A stretch of DNA of 64,000 nt from Micromussa lordhowensis (Eukaryota; Cnidaria; Anthozoa; Scleractinia; Lobophylliidae), in the NCBI GenBank assembly GCA_964020085.1, contig OZ026604.1, positions 21,511,394 through 21,575,393 of the forward strand. Direction: 5' to 3'. This document shows, piece after piece, positions 38,301-50,590 of the stretch. How positions within the stretch are numbered: the first letter of the stretch is position 1; each line of letters opens with the position of its first letter. The position numbers and the translations under genes are program-made. The notes beneath the pieces were generated by a model, which ran no database searches, was not told the origin of the DNA, and saw nothing but the letters and a program-made list of their open reading frames with translations.

Positions 38301-41300
38301 AATCCAGACAAATATTGAAAGTAAATGTCACGTAAGGGCTACTAGTTGGCTGAAATGTAGAAGCAAATAGTCCATTTGACTGCTTACAATGCTCTTTTTG
38401 CCATGACTGGCTAATTTAATGCCTAGGAAAGACATAGTGAGGTCATTTAGCTAAAATCACAGAGGTTAAACATATCTAAATTAGTGCCGCGAATCAAGTG
38501 ATCAATTTAAGCTCTGATTAAGCTTTGTTTGGCTAGTTCGACTCATTTGAAGCGAATTCAAAGGCTTGCATAGGCATGGCATAGCTTCTATTAAAGAGTA
38601 CATAAGGTAGAAAGCACTCTCAGTACTACATGGTTTTATTTATGTACACTATCTGACCGATTTCCTAAAAACGTGCCTGCTGTTTTTAGTGCCTGCAGTC
38701 TTTAACACGGTTTTCATAAATCCAGACATATATTGGCACAGAATGTTCGGAACTGATCGGAGAATGCCCTGATTTTGACTCTAGACGCCTTGGAAAGATG
38801 GACAGAAATTAGAAATGCTCGCTTTTTGGCCTCTCTGTGTCATCCAGTCTTATTCCCTTGAAATAATTATGTCTGGATTAATGAAAACCGTGTTAAAACG
38901 AAATCAAGTGGTTTTTTTTAATTGCTTATTTCTTCAATTTAATTTTCTTCCTTGCTCTCGCTATGACAGCAGATTGTAATTCGTACCTAGCATGAAATGT
39001 AGAGAACTTCTTGCCGCATGTTTCATTGATCTTCCCTTATTTTTGAATTATTTATCCTACCACCCCCCCCCCCCCCCCTTCGAATTTCTACTAGGTTTAG
39101 TCCAGGCTTCACTCGTTTGAATTCAGCTCGCGCGTTCGTTGACTCTGACATGGAGCCGATCGCTTAGCGTTCTGTATTTGCTGTCTAAAGGAAGTCTGCC
39201 TGAGGACATCATTAAGTCCAATGAAGGTGCAAGTCTAACGGTTTGCTAGCAAGCGTCGTCTATTATCCTACGCGGTAAGGCGGGCCTGATATGTATCAAC
39301 GGAACATTTAGTCCCGTGAGTAGGCCGTTTGCCCTGTAGCGATAATGTTGTGCTTGCTTTAGACAGGCAAAGATCTTTAGCCACACCAATTTAGGGCTTA
39401 GACGTGCAATGGACTAGACACTTCTAGCTGCTGTTGGCGTTATTTGCTCTGAACTTTGATGTAGCTAAAGACTTAGAAAAAAAATCTGTTGAAATCTGTA
39501 TCTGGCGTTCCGCGCTCGACAAAAATCAAGTTTATCCGGGACATTGCTATTTGCGAGCAAAGCATGGCCACGAGCAGAGTGAAGAACATGAGTTCAAGCG
39601 CTGATCGTGAGTAGAATTTCCTTGTTTTATCAATTTTAGGCGTTCTCGGCTTAGCTAACTATCAGAACTGTCTGCGATTCGCCAGCGCGGAAGAATTTTA
39701 TTTGCGTGTCTTCCGGCTGATGATTGATCAGTTTGTTGAAGTGTTGACATGTTGAAGTGCTCGCCAACTCATGATTATGGCCTAGTTTGTTTAAAGTTCG
39801 ATCCATTCTCGATGTAGGAAGCTCTTGTTTAGTCCATTTAGGACGATGCAGGTTATAGAAAGCTAAACTTGATCAACTCTCCGCCGCCGTTTTTGACATC
39901 TGTGCCTTCGTGTGTTTATGTAGACTGTGGCTCCAATTTCATGTTCAAAGCTAAGCACTCTTAATTAAATTGTACAATTCATGATTCATCGAAAAGACGG
40001 TGAAACTAGTCTTCCTGGCCTGAAAAGGCATCCAGGAGAGTTATTTCCCTTTATTTGAGCTACGATAAGCCTTGTGGAAAGCTAGCGCTAAGAAAGACAG
40101 AATTGTATCACGATTATCAGTGACAAGTCAAATTCTGTGGCTACGTTTTTGCGAATCCAGACAAATATTGAAAGTAAATGTCATGTAAGGGCTACTAGTT
40201 GGCTGAAATGTAGAAGCAAATAGTCCATTTGACTGCTTACAATGCTCTTTTTGCCATGACTGGCTAATTTAATGCCTAGGAAAGACATAGTGAGGTCATT
40301 TAGCTAAAATCACAGAGGTTAAACATATCTAAATTAGTGCCGCGAATCAAGTGATCAATTTAAGCTCTGATTAAGCTTTGTTTGGCTAGTTCGACTCATT
40401 TGAAGCGAATTCAAAGGCTTGCATAGGCATGGCATAGCTTCTATTAAAGAGTACATAAGGTAGAAAGCACTCTCAGTACTACATGGTTTTATTTATGTAC
40501 ACTATCTGACCGATTTCCTAAAAACGTGCCTGCTGTTTTTAGTGCCTGCAGTCTTTAACACGGTTTTCATAAATCCAGACATATATTAGCACAGAATGTT
40601 CGGAACTGATCGGAGAATGCCCTGATTTTGACTCTAGACGCCTTGGAAAGATGGACAGAAATTAGAAATGCTCGCTTTTTGGCCTCTCTGTGTCATCCAG
40701 TCTTATTCCCTTGAAATAATTATGTCTGGATTTATGAAAACCGTGTTAAAACGAAATCAAGTGGTTTTTTTTAATTGCTTATTTCTTCAATTTAATTTTC
40801 TTCCTTGCTCTCGCTATGACAGCAGATTGTAATTCGTACCTAGCATGAAATGTAGAGAACTTCTTGCCGCATGTTTCATTGATCTTCCCTTATTTTTGAA
40901 TTATTTATCCTACCACCCCCCCCCCCCCTTCGAATTTCTACTAGGTTTAGTCCAGGCTTCACTCGTTTGAATTCAGTTCGCGCGTTCGTTGACTCTGACA
41001 TGGAGCCGATCGCTTAGCGTTCTGTATTTGCTGTCTAAAGGAAGTCTGCCTGAGGACATCATTAAGTCCAATGAAGGTGCAAGTCTAACGGTTTGCTAGC
41101 AAGCGTCGTCTATTATCCTACGCGGTAAGGCGGGCCTGATATGTATCAACGGAACATTTAGTCCCGTGAGTAGGCCGTTTGCCCTGTAGCGATAATGTTG
41201 TGCTTGCTTTAGACAGGCAAAGATCTTTAGCCACACCAATTTAGGGCTTAGACGTGCAATGGACTAGACACTTCTAGCTGCTGTTGGCGTTATTTGCTCT

Positions 41301-44300
41301 GAACTTTGATGTAGCTAAAGACTTAGAAAAAAAATCTGTTGAAATCTGTATCTGGCGTTCCGCGCTCGACAAAAATCAAGTTTATCCGGGACATTGCTAT
41401 TTGCGAGCAAAGCATGGCCACGAGCAGAGTGAAGAACATGAGTTAAAGCGCTGATCGTGAGTAGAATTTCCTTGTTTTATCAATTTTAGGCGTTCTCGGC
41501 TTAGCTAACTATCAGAACTGTCTGCGATTCGCCAGCGCGGAAGAATTTTATTTGCGTGTCTTCCGGCTGATGATTGATCAGTTTGTTGAAGTGTTGACAT
41601 GTTGAAGTGCTCGCCAACTCATGATTATGGCCTAGTTTGTTTAAAGTTCGATCCATTCTCGATGTAGGAAGCTCTTGTTTAGTCCATTTAGGACGATGCA
41701 GGTTATAGAAAGCTAAACTTGATCAACTCTCCGCCGCCGTTTTTGACATCTGTGCCTTCGTGTGTTTATGTAGACCGTGGCTCCAATTTCATGTTCAAAG
41801 CTAAGCACTCTTAATTAAATTGTACAATTCATGATTCATCGAAAAGACGGTGAAACTAGTCTTCCTGGCCTGAAAAGGCATCCAGGAGAGTTATTTCCCT
41901 TTATTTGAGCTACGATAAGCCTTGTGGAAAGCTAGCGCTAAGAAAGACAGAATTGTATCACGATTATCAGTGACAAGTCAAATTCTGTGGCTACGTTTTT
42001 GCGAATCCAGACAAATATTGAAAGTAAATGTCATGTAAGGGCTACTAGTTGGCTGAAATGTAGAAGCAAATAGTCCATTTGACTGCTTACAATGCTCTTT
42101 TTGCCATGACTGGCTAATTTAATGCCTAGGAAAGACATAGTGAGGTCATTTAGCTAAAATCACAGAGGTTAAACATATCTAAATTAGTGCCGCGAATCAA
42201 GTGATCAATTTAAGCTCTGATTAAGCTTTGTTTGGCTAGTTCGACTCATTTGAAGCGAATTCAAAGGCTTGCATAGGCATGGCATAGCTTCTATTAAAGA
42301 GTACATAAGGTAGAAAGCACTCTCAGTACTACATGGTTTTATTTATGTACACTATCTGACCGATTTCCTAAAAACGTGCCTGCTGTTTTTAGTGCCTGCA
42401 GTCTTTAACACGGTTTTCATAAATCCAGACATATATTAGCACAGAATGTTCGGAACTGATCGGAGAATGCCCTGATTTTGACTCTAGACGCCTTGGAAAG
42501 ATGGACAGAAATTAGAAATGCTCGCTTTTTGGCCTCTCTGTGTCATCCAGTCTTATTCCCTTGAAATAATTATGTCTGGATTTATGAAAACCGTGTTAAA
42601 ACGAAATCAAGTGGTTTTTTTTAATTGCTTATTTCTTCAATTTAATTTTCTTCCTTGCTCTCGCTATGACAGCAGATTGTAATTCGTACCTAGCATGAAA
42701 TGTAGAGAACTTCTTGCCGCATGTTTCATTGATCTTCCCTTATTTTTGAATTATTTATCCTACCACCCCCCCCCCCCCCTTCGAATTTCTACTAGGTTTA
42801 GTCCAGGCTTCACTCGTTTGAATTCAGTTCGCGCGTTCGTTGACTCTGACATGGAGCCGATCGCTTAGCGTTCTGTATTTGCTGTCTAAAGGAAGTCTGC
42901 CTGAGGACATCATTAAGTCCAATGAAGGTGCAAGTCTAATGGTTTGCTAGCAAGCGTCGTCTATTATCCTACGCGGTAAGGCGGGCCTGATATGTATCAA
43001 CGGAACATTTAGTCCCGTGAGTAGGCCGTTTGCCCTGTAGCGATAATGTTGTGCTTGCTTTAGACAGCAAAGATCTTTAGCCACACCAATTTAGGGCTTA
43101 GACGTGCAATGGACTAGACACTTCTAGCTGCTGTTGGCGTTATTTGCTCTGAACTTTGATGTAGCTAAAGACTTAGAAAAAAAATCTGTTGAAATCTGTA
43201 TCTGGCGTTCCGCGCTCGACAAAAATCAAGTTTATCCGGGACATTGCTATTTGCGAGCAAAGCATGGCCACGAGCAGAGTGAAGAACATGAGTTCAAGCG
43301 CTGATCGTGAGTAGAATTTCCTTGTTTTATCAATTTTAGGCGTTCTCGGCTTAGCTAACTATCAGAACTGTCTGCGATTCGCCAGCGCGGAAGAATTTTA
43401 TTTGCGTGTCTTCCGGCTGATGATTGATCAGTTTGTTGAAGTGTTGACATGTTGAAGTGCTCGCCAACTCATGATTATGGCCTAGTTTGTTTAAAGTTCG
43501 ATCCATTCTCGATGTAGGAAGCTCTTGTTTAGTCCATTTAGGACGATGCAGGTTATAGAAAGCTAAACTTGATCAACTCTCCGCCGCCGTTTTTGACATC
43601 TGTGCCTTCGTGTGTTTATGTAGACCGTGGCTCCAATTTCATGTTCAAAGCTAAGCACTCTTAATTAAATTGTACAATTCATGATTCATCGAAAAGACGG
43701 TGAAACTAGTCTTCCTGGCCTGAAAAGGCATCCAGGAGAGTTATTTCCCTTTATTTGAGCTACGATAAGCCTTGTGGAAAGCTAGCGCTAAGAAAGACAG
43801 AATTGTATCACGATTATCAGTGACAAGTCAAATTCTGTGGCTACGTTTTTGCGAATCCAGACAAATATTGAAAGTAAATGTCACGTAAGGGCTACTAGTT
43901 GGCTGAAATGTAGAAGCAAATAGTCCATTTGACTGCTTACAATGCTCTTTTTGCCATGACTGGCTAATTTAATGCCTAGGAAAGACATAGTGAGGTCATT
44001 TAGCTAAAATCACAGAGGTTAAACATATCTAAATTAGTGCCGCGAATCAAGTGATCAATTTAAGCTCTGATTAAGCTTTGTTTGGCTAGTTCGACTCATT
44101 TGAAGCGAATTCAAAGGCTTGCATAGGCATGGCATAGCTTCTATTAAAGAGTACATAAGGTAGAAAGCACTCTCAGTACTACATGGTTTTATTTATGTAC
44201 ACTATCTGACCGATTTCCTAAAAACGTGCCTGCTGTTTTTAGTGCCTGCAGTCTTTAACACGGTTTTCATAAATCCAGACATATATTGGCACAGAATGTT

Positions 44301-46135
44301 CGGAACTGATCGGAGAATGCCCTGATTTTGACTCTAGACGCCTTGGAAAGATGGACAGAAATTAGAAATGCTCGCTTTTTGGCCTCTCTGTGTCATCCAG
44401 TCTTATTCCCTTGAAATAATTATGTCTGGATTTATGAAAACCGTGTTAAAACGAAATCAAGTGGTTTTTTTTAATTGCTTATTTCTTCAATTTAATTTTC
44501 TTCCTTGCTCTCGCTATGACAGCAGATTGTAATTCGTACCTAGCATGAAATGTAGAGAACTTCTTGCCGCATGTTTCATTGATCTTCCCTTATTTTTGAA
44601 TTATTTATCCTACCACCCCCCCCCCCCCCTTCGAATTTCTACTAGGTTTAGTCCAGGCTTCACTCGTTTGAATTCAGTTCGCGCGTTCGTTGACTCTGAC
44701 ATGGAGCCGATCGCTTAGCGTTCTGTATTTGCTGTCTAAAGGAAGTCTGCTTGAGGACATCATTAAGTCCAATGAAGGTGCAAGTCTAACGGTTTGCTAG
44801 CAAGCGTCGTCTATTATCCTACGCGGTAAGGCGGGCCTGATATGTATCAACGGAACATTTAGTCCCGTGAGTAGGCCGTTTGCCCTGTAGCGATAATGTT
44901 GTGCTTGCTTTAGACAGCAAAGATCTTTAGCCACACCAATTTAGGGCTTAGACGTGCAATGGACTAGACACTTCTAGCTGCTGTTGGCGTTATTTGCTCT
45001 GAACTTTGATGTAGCTAAAGACTTAGAAAAAAAATCTGTTGAAATCTGTATCTGGCGTTCCGCGCTCGACAAAAATCAAGTTTATCCGGGACATTGCTAT
45101 TTGCGAGCAAAGCATGGCCACGAGCAGAGTGAAGAACATGAGTTCAAGCGCTGATCGTGAGTAGAATTTCCTTGTTTTATCAATTTTAGGCGTTCTCGGC
45201 TTAGCTAACTATCAGAACTGTCTGCGATTCGCCAGCGCGGAAGAATTTTATTTGCGTGTCTTCCGGCTGATGATTGATCAGTTTGTTGAAGTGTTGACAT
45301 GTTGAAGTGCTCGCCAACTCATGATTATGGCCTAGTTTGTTTAAAGTTCGATCCATTCTCGATGTAGGAAGCTCTTGTTTAGTCCATTTAGGACGATGCA
45401 GGTTATAGAAAGCTAAACTTGATCAACTCTCCGCCGCCGTTTTTGACATCTTTGCCTTCGTGTGTTTATGTAGACCGTGGCTCCAATTTCATGTTCAAAG
45501 CTAAGCACTCTTAATTAAATTGTACAATTCATGATTCATCGAAAAGACGGTGAAACTAGTCTTCCTGGCCTGAAAAGGCATCCAAGAGAGTTATTTCCCT
45601 TTATTTGAGCTACGATAAGCCTTGTGGAAAGCTAGCGCTAAGAAAGACAGAATTGTATCACGATTATCAGTGACAAGTCAAATTCTGTGGCTACGTTTTT
45701 GCGAATCCAGACAAATATTGAAAGTAAATGTCACGTAAGGGCTACTAGTTGGCTGAAATGTAGAAGCAAATAGTCCATTTGACTGCTTACAATGCTCTTT
45801 TTGCCATGACTGGCTAATTTAATGCCTAGGAAAGACATAGTGAGGTCATTTAGCTAAAATCACAGAGGTTAAACATATCTAAATTAGTGCCGCGAATCAA
45901 GTGATCAATTTAAGCTCTGATTAAGCTTTGTTTGGCTAGTTCGACTCATTTGAAGCGAATTCAAAGGCTTGCATAGGCATGGCATAGCTTCTATTAAAGA
46001 GTACATAAGGTAGAAAGCACTCTCAGTACTACATGGTTTTATTTATGTACACTATCTGACCGATTTCCTAAAAACGTGCCTGCTGTTTTTAGTGCCTGCA
46101 GTCTTTAACACGGTTTTCATAAATCCAGACATATA

Positions 46136-46683
46136 TTGGCACAGAATGTTCGGAACTGATCGGAGAATGCCCTGATTTTGACTCTAGACGCCTTGGAAAG
46201 ATGGACAGAAATTAGAAATGCTCGCTTTTTGGCCTCTCTGTGTCATCCAGTCTTATTCCCTTGAAATAATTATTGGCACAGAATGTTCGGAACTGATCGG
46301 AGAATGCCCTGATTTTGACTCTAGACGCCTTGGAAAGATGGACAGAAATTAGAAATGCTCGCTTTTTGGCCTCTCTGTGTCATCCAGTCTTATTCCCTTG
46401 AAATAATTATTGGCACAGAATGTTCGGAACTGATCGGAGAATGCCCTGATTTTGACTCTAGACGCCTTGGAAAGATGGACAGAAATTAGAAATGCTCGCT
46501 TTTTGGCCTCTCTGTGTCATCCAGTCTTATTCCCTTGAAATAATTATTGGCACAGAATGTTCGGAACTGATCGGAGAATGCCCTGATTTTGACTCTAGAC
46601 GCCTTGGAAAGATGGACAGAAATTAGAAATGCTCGCTCTTTTGCCTCTCTGTGTCATCCAGTCTTATTCCCTTGAAATAATTA
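46136..46683. repeat. Four tandem copies of a 137-bp repeat at the array's right edge
   Basis: The copies start at 46136, 46273, 46410 and 46547 ('ttggcacagaatgttcgg'), each exactly 137 bp. The monomer is the core of the 187-bp inverted-repeat element in the array unit. The left terminus of that element is present just upstream, but the right terminus and the rest of the unit are missing after the fourth copy. The last copy has two changes ('ctcttttgcc' for 'ttttttggcc' type sequence near 46636). This is a second-level tandem repeat born inside the transposon-derived part of the unit. Confidence 0.93.
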
Positions 46684-47053
46684 TATTTACATAATTATGG
46701 CAATCGTGTCTGGATGGAACAACTGTCAGAATTAACTATCGAGATTACAGTGTGTACTTTTAATTTAATCAATCGAATCACGTGTTTATCGTCCTTCAAG
46801 TAGCACGCAGCTCACAAACTTTTCCATCCAGATCTCTATAGGTAGACCGTTTACATACAACTGCTCCCTTTCGTAGATCCGACCAAACCCTAATGGTTGT
46901 GTCCTTCAAAATATCCGCTAGTGTGGTTTATATACAAGCGTTTAGTATATGTTTGTAAAACTCTCAGAAGCATATTACTATACTAGAGTATTTAACTTCA
47001 AATTTTCAAATTGAAAAAAAAAATAAAAAAAAAATAAAAAGTTTCTCTTTTAA
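46684..47053. other. Non-coding stretch right of the array
   Basis: No gene was recognised. It begins 'atttacataattatggc' and carries 'gtgtctggat' (about 46706), weakly like the missing right terminus of the array's inverted-repeat element. There is an A-rich low-complexity stretch at about 47013-47040. A minus-strand frame near 46800-46880 has cysteines but is closed by stops and is not supported. Confidence 0.5.
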
Positions 47054-47431
47054 ACACGGAGCGAGCCTATGAATGGAGGCTGAGCGGCTCAGCCCGTCCA
47101 TCACAAATTGGAATACTCTGCTTTGATTGGCTTATTCACCCAGGCGTGTCGTACTCCCGCGAAATTCGCACGAAGTAATATTTCAGACGAGGGAAGGTTT
47201 TTCGTTTGTTTGCTTTCTTGGTAAAAAGGTCAGCGAAAACAACAAGAATGGCATCTACAGAAGAAGAATTTAGACAGGTATTGTACTTTATATACATGCA
47301 TTTTAACTTCTTATTTTTTTGTTTCAATTATGAAAGCATATCAATAGTTTTCGAGTTGTTTACTCAACGCAAATGCCGTGTTTTAACCAACAAAGTGACA
47401 ACCGCTGACCTTTTATAGGCTCGCTCCGTGT
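47054..47431. mobile_element. 378-bp TTAA-flanked MITE
   Basis: Terminal inverted repeats begin ACACGGAGCGAGCCTAT at both ends (left at 47054, right ending at 47431), with TTAA immediately outside (47050-47053 and 47432-47435). This fits a piggyBac-type non-autonomous element. The short frames within it are not conserved proteins. Confidence 0.75.
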
Positions 47432-47435
47432 TTAA

Positions 47436-47930
47436 AAACTGGTTGGTTAAGCCACTTTGGTCTGTTCATATTGTAGAGACTAGGCTGTCCTGCATAGATA
47501 AAGTGACGAGACGTTATTATACAAAATTTTATGCAAAATTGATTACATTTGCTGTTTTCCCTTCTATTGTGTCTGGGATGTCATCATTTTTTCCAAATTT
47601 TGTTGTTATTGTCGTTTAACTGAACTGGACAATAACTAACCACGTTTGCTAACGAACTTTAGGCATTCCTGATTGTCGATTACACTGGATATACTGAAAT
47701 AAAACCAAATCTAACGAAAACAAACAAAAATAAACAAACATAAAAAACTAAAGTTTACCTGCACCAGCTAAAAAAAGCAAGTAAAACGAGTAATCTCTAA
47801 TATTTTTTTTCAATAACTGCAGAAATTCTCTGGCGCTTATCGGCTAGGTTCATTGGCAATAAGCGGACAGACACAAGAATTTTTGACGCGTCGAGCGATA
47901 TCGGACATTTTGACAATTTGTTGTTGTAAA
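47436..47930. other. Unassigned AT-rich stretch
   Basis: No gene or RNA was recognised. It contains a plus-strand frame of about 63 codons (to 47619) of low complexity that I do not support. Confidence 0.5.
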
Positions 47931-48127
47931 AAACAAATTGACGGGTGTTTCTCCTGCGTCTGTCCTGCTATTGCCAATTAATTTTGTCAGTGTCAAAGAT
48001 TGTCAAAGTAGTCTGCAGATCCATTCGGCTTTCGTCTCAGTGGATCCACAGCTACTTTGACAACGTTATGACGAAATTCATGGTCAATAACAGGACTGAC
48101 GCATGAAAAACCGGCCTCAATTTGTTA
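47931..48127. repeat. Foldback inverted repeat, about 95-bp arms
   Basis: The left arm starts 'aaacaaattgacggg' and the right arm ends 'ctcaatttgtt'. Inner paired motifs include 'ttgtcaaagtag' (about 47999) with 'ctactttgacaa' (about 48052), and 'tgtcctgctattg' with 'caataacaggac'. The arms are imperfect. It is likely a small palindromic non-autonomous element. Confidence 0.65.
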
Positions 48128-48226
48128 AAATCAAAATTGGTTAAAAAGTGTTCAATAACCACTTTTAACCGAATCAACCAATACCAAAAAGATTAGTTTT
48201 TTCTCAACATTGCCTTCCTATTTAAT

Positions 48227-48506
48227 GATCCGCCATTACTAAATTTACGTTCTTGAGGGAGCTGGATCGAGGAGAAAATGACGTCAAAGGCTCACTGGTT
48301 TAAGAATGCAATGCGTGTGTACGCTGCAGAATTGATATGCAGCACGGGAGTTTTGGGCCTTCACACTTTTAAACTCGCACTTTGCATAGTAATAAGCTGC
48401 GTTCACATGCTGAAATTGTAAGCTGGTGAGCCTTTGACGTCACTTTTCCCGGATCCAACCCTCTGAGGACAAATCGGTCAGGTTTAAAAGTGAGTGATGG
48501 CGGATC
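48227..48506. mobile_element. 280-bp inverted-repeat element with TGACGTCA sites
   Basis: The ends are 'gatccgccattact' (left) and 'agtgatggcggatc' (right). A second inner inverted pair, each containing 'tgacgtcaaaggctcac' or its complement, lies near 48280 and 48430. It has no coding capacity. I could not define a clear target duplication. Confidence 0.6.
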
Positions 48507-49026
48507 GTGAAAGTTAAAACTTACACTCAAAGTAAACGGCCTTTGGATAAAAATGAAAGGTCAGAATTTTGCCAGTCAAGTGTTAAGCAGACACACTTTC
48601 AGAATCTCAAGAAAAAAGGAAGTAATTTTTTTGATCACAGGGGCACTTTAAGGGTTTTTTTTTGGAGTCACACTGTATTTCCTTCTCTAGAAACGAGAAC
48701 AAGTGGATTCCTCAAATCGCCGACAAGAATAGCTGCTCGAAGGGCGACTGAAATCGACCTGCTTAGATTCAATGCCTTTACCTTTTCTAATAAAAAGTCC
48801 CAAAAAACATATCCTAGCTCTTGTATAAGACGAAAGTTGCAAAATTATGGCCAATCTTAATTTTAGTGAACCTTTTACTTCGTTAAGGGAATGCTAGTTA
48901 CATTGCCAATGCTATTGGCATTGATATCATTGGTATTCATCTACTAGCTCACTGTATAGCGCTACAGTGTTCCATTTGGCACTACAAGAGACTTTGATCT
49001 AAATGTCCTGCCACTACTATTCAACT
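48507..49026. other. Unassigned stretch with one unsupported open frame
   Basis: A 117-codon plus-strand frame (48507-48860) is basic and matches no family I know. A good acceptor-like 'ttccttctctag' (about 48691) lies inside it, so it could hold an exon, but no partner exon was found. The remainder is AT-rich and unassigned. Confidence 0.35.
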
Positions 49027-49764
49027 CAGACTAGGTTTACACTGGAGGAAATTGATTGAATCCGGAACGTTTTAGTACCGGATTGATTTGGCCGTTTACA
49101 TACAAGTGGACGAATCAGAAATAAAACCTCCCGGCTTAGTCAAGTTTCCGGAGATTTTGAATCCCGAATTTAAAGTGGGACTTTGAATGCGAACACTTTT
49201 GAATCCGAATAGTTTTGTCGTGTAAACGATTATTTCTCGAATCCGGAAATTTTTCGGCCTGCGATCTTGTAGTTTTCGGTAGAAGCAAAATGGTGGATCT
49301 TAGTGATGTAGTCACAGTCGTGACACTTCTATAATGGGTAATGCCATATTCCTCAGAAACCAAAATTATCGACGCAAACATTGTTGACATCCTCCACACG
49401 GTTATCGGAGACGACGACGGTTGCACGATCAAAAATGTCGACGGTTCTGGATAAGTGCAGACCAAATGGCTGGGGGAAAAACATATTGGACAACAGTAGC
49501 GTGGTCAGCGAGTGGAAAGAAAACTTCAGTTTATCTCACCCAATCCTTAGCCTTGGTGGCATTTTGTTTCTCGTTGTCGAGGCAACAAACAGCTTGTTAA
49601 CCATTCCATCATGACTGTTCCAGGAGTTGTCGTCGTGTGTAAACGGTTAGAAATCCGAATATCCTTTCAATAGAAACACCTACGATTCCGAATATTCCAA
49701 AATTGATGAATCCGGAAAAATTTACGAATCCGGAAAAATCTCCTCTAGTGTAAACCTAGTCTGA
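49027..49764. mobile_element. 738-bp inverted-repeat DNA element
   Basis: The left end reads 'cagactaggtttacact' and the right end is its complement ('agtgtaaacctagtctg'), with about 20 bp of near-perfect terminal inverted repeat. Subterminal motifs 'gaatccggaa' recur in both orientations near each end, including 49240 and 49700. No transposase frame is present. The CAGA start hints at an hAT-type parent, but I could not verify an 8-bp target duplication. Confidence 0.65.
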
Positions 49765-49800
49765 AGCTAACTAAAACAGATCTCATATGCTATAACCGGA

Positions 49801-50162
49801 TTAGTCAGTTCCACAATAACGCGTGTTACACAATTTTGGGTATCTTAACTTGTAGATATAGTAGGAAGCGCAATTCTTTACGTGAATGGTGAAAGCATTC
49901 CAGCAACAGTGGCCAAAGCTATTAATGCAGACTTTTTTTCGGACTTTGCCATCAGCCACTGTAGGATGGTCTTCACTCAACCAGGCAGGAGAATTTGAAC
50001 CACACCTGTTACTCAACGGACATGTGGTCACCATTTTTGTGCCCGCGGCTCCTTGGAAACGATACCAGCCGTCGAGTGTTTTGTCACAACTGGGGTTTAC
50101 TGTTACGTAGTCATATTTTCTATCTGCATCTGTCAGATTTTGGTAGTTCTTACATATGTCAA
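49801..50162 (-). CDS. Terminal exon: D8C (uromodulin-type) domain
   Basis: The acceptor 'tatttttgtag' precedes TTGACATATGT, entering in phase 1. About 119 residues follow to TAA at 49801-49803. DICKNYQNL, LDGWYRFQGAAGTKM, CPLSNRCGSNSPAWL, HPTVADGKV, CCWNAF, IHVKNC, YYIYKL and YCGTD match the cysteine-rich D8C domain of uromodulin, GP2 and OIT3. Ten cysteines are present. In vertebrate relatives this domain precedes a zona pellucida domain, whereas here the stop comes directly after the YCGTD end, so this version lacks ZP. No clear polyadenylation signal is seen; a DNA element begins 37 bp downstream. Confidence 0.82.
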
Positions 50163-50583
50163 CTACAAAAATAGACAAATAAATACATAAATAACTCTCC
50201 TCTCCGTAGAAGCCTCTTTCGTGCTGTGTTGTTGGGTGTTACTTTTAGTTTGAATTTAGCTGCTTCGTACATTTTGTTCCATTTTATATCAATGAATTTA
50301 CTTCCGGTCATGCACAAACATTTCTGGATGATTTGGTCTTCGTTTCCATCTTTCTTGGGATTAAGATTGTAAAAGGATCTCACCACCCAAAATATAGCTT
50401 CTGCAAAAGGTATTAAGTGGCAGTCCGCCTAAGAGCGGTACGGTCGAACTTCGGGACAGAAAAAAGTTTGCATTTTTATTTTGTGGAGCGAAAGGACTAG
50501 GTGAGTATTTAATAAAACCGGGATGTTTTGTTAAATGACGCCAAAATGACTTCAGCCATCTGAGGGGAGATTTAAGGCCGATT
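50163..50583. other. Intron sequence, nothing recognised
   Basis: This lies between the D8C exon and the SINE. No domain or repeat was identified by eye. Confidence 0.5.
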
Positions 50584-50590
50584 CAGGTAT

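Larger units (their letters stand above)
9619..46135. repeat. Macrosatellite: tandem array of about 1,851-bp units
   Basis: There are nineteen complete head-to-tail units and a partial twentieth. Unit starts, at 'gcaagtctaa', are 9619, 11470, 13321, 15172, 17023, 18874, 20725, 22575, 24423, 26273, 28126, 29978, 31827, 33679, 35526, 37377, 39229, 41079, 42930 and 44780. The first six are exactly 1,851 bp and look identical; the others range from 1,847 to 1,852 bp, mostly from a poly-C tract of 11-17 bases. Point differences are rare and clustered. Units 1-8 read 'catccgggaga' where units 9-19 read 'catccaggaga'. Units 17 and 18 share three private changes, near 39365/41216, 40182/42032 and 40587/42437. 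No frame over about 60 codons exists on either strand and no rRNA, histone or snRNA gene was recognised. The array phase is set arbitrarily at the Penelope-like element boundary. Confidence 0.97.

Noticed and set aside
9619..46683. CRISPR array or bacterial operon reading of the periodic repeat
   Set aside because: The whole 1.85-kb unit repeats with no unique spacers, and the surrounding genes are intron-containing animal genes and transposons.
46800..46890. Thrombospondin-type exon on the minus strand
   Set aside because: Only a weak cysteine/arginine pattern, closed by a stop and without matching splice sites.
48507..48860. 117-codon plus-strand frame
   Set aside because: No domain, no start context, and it follows an inverted-repeat element; kept only as unassigned sequence.
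49136..49614. Frames of 77 and 109 codons inside the 738-bp inverted-repeat element
   Set aside because: Opposite-strand shadows in a non-autonomous element; no transposase motif.
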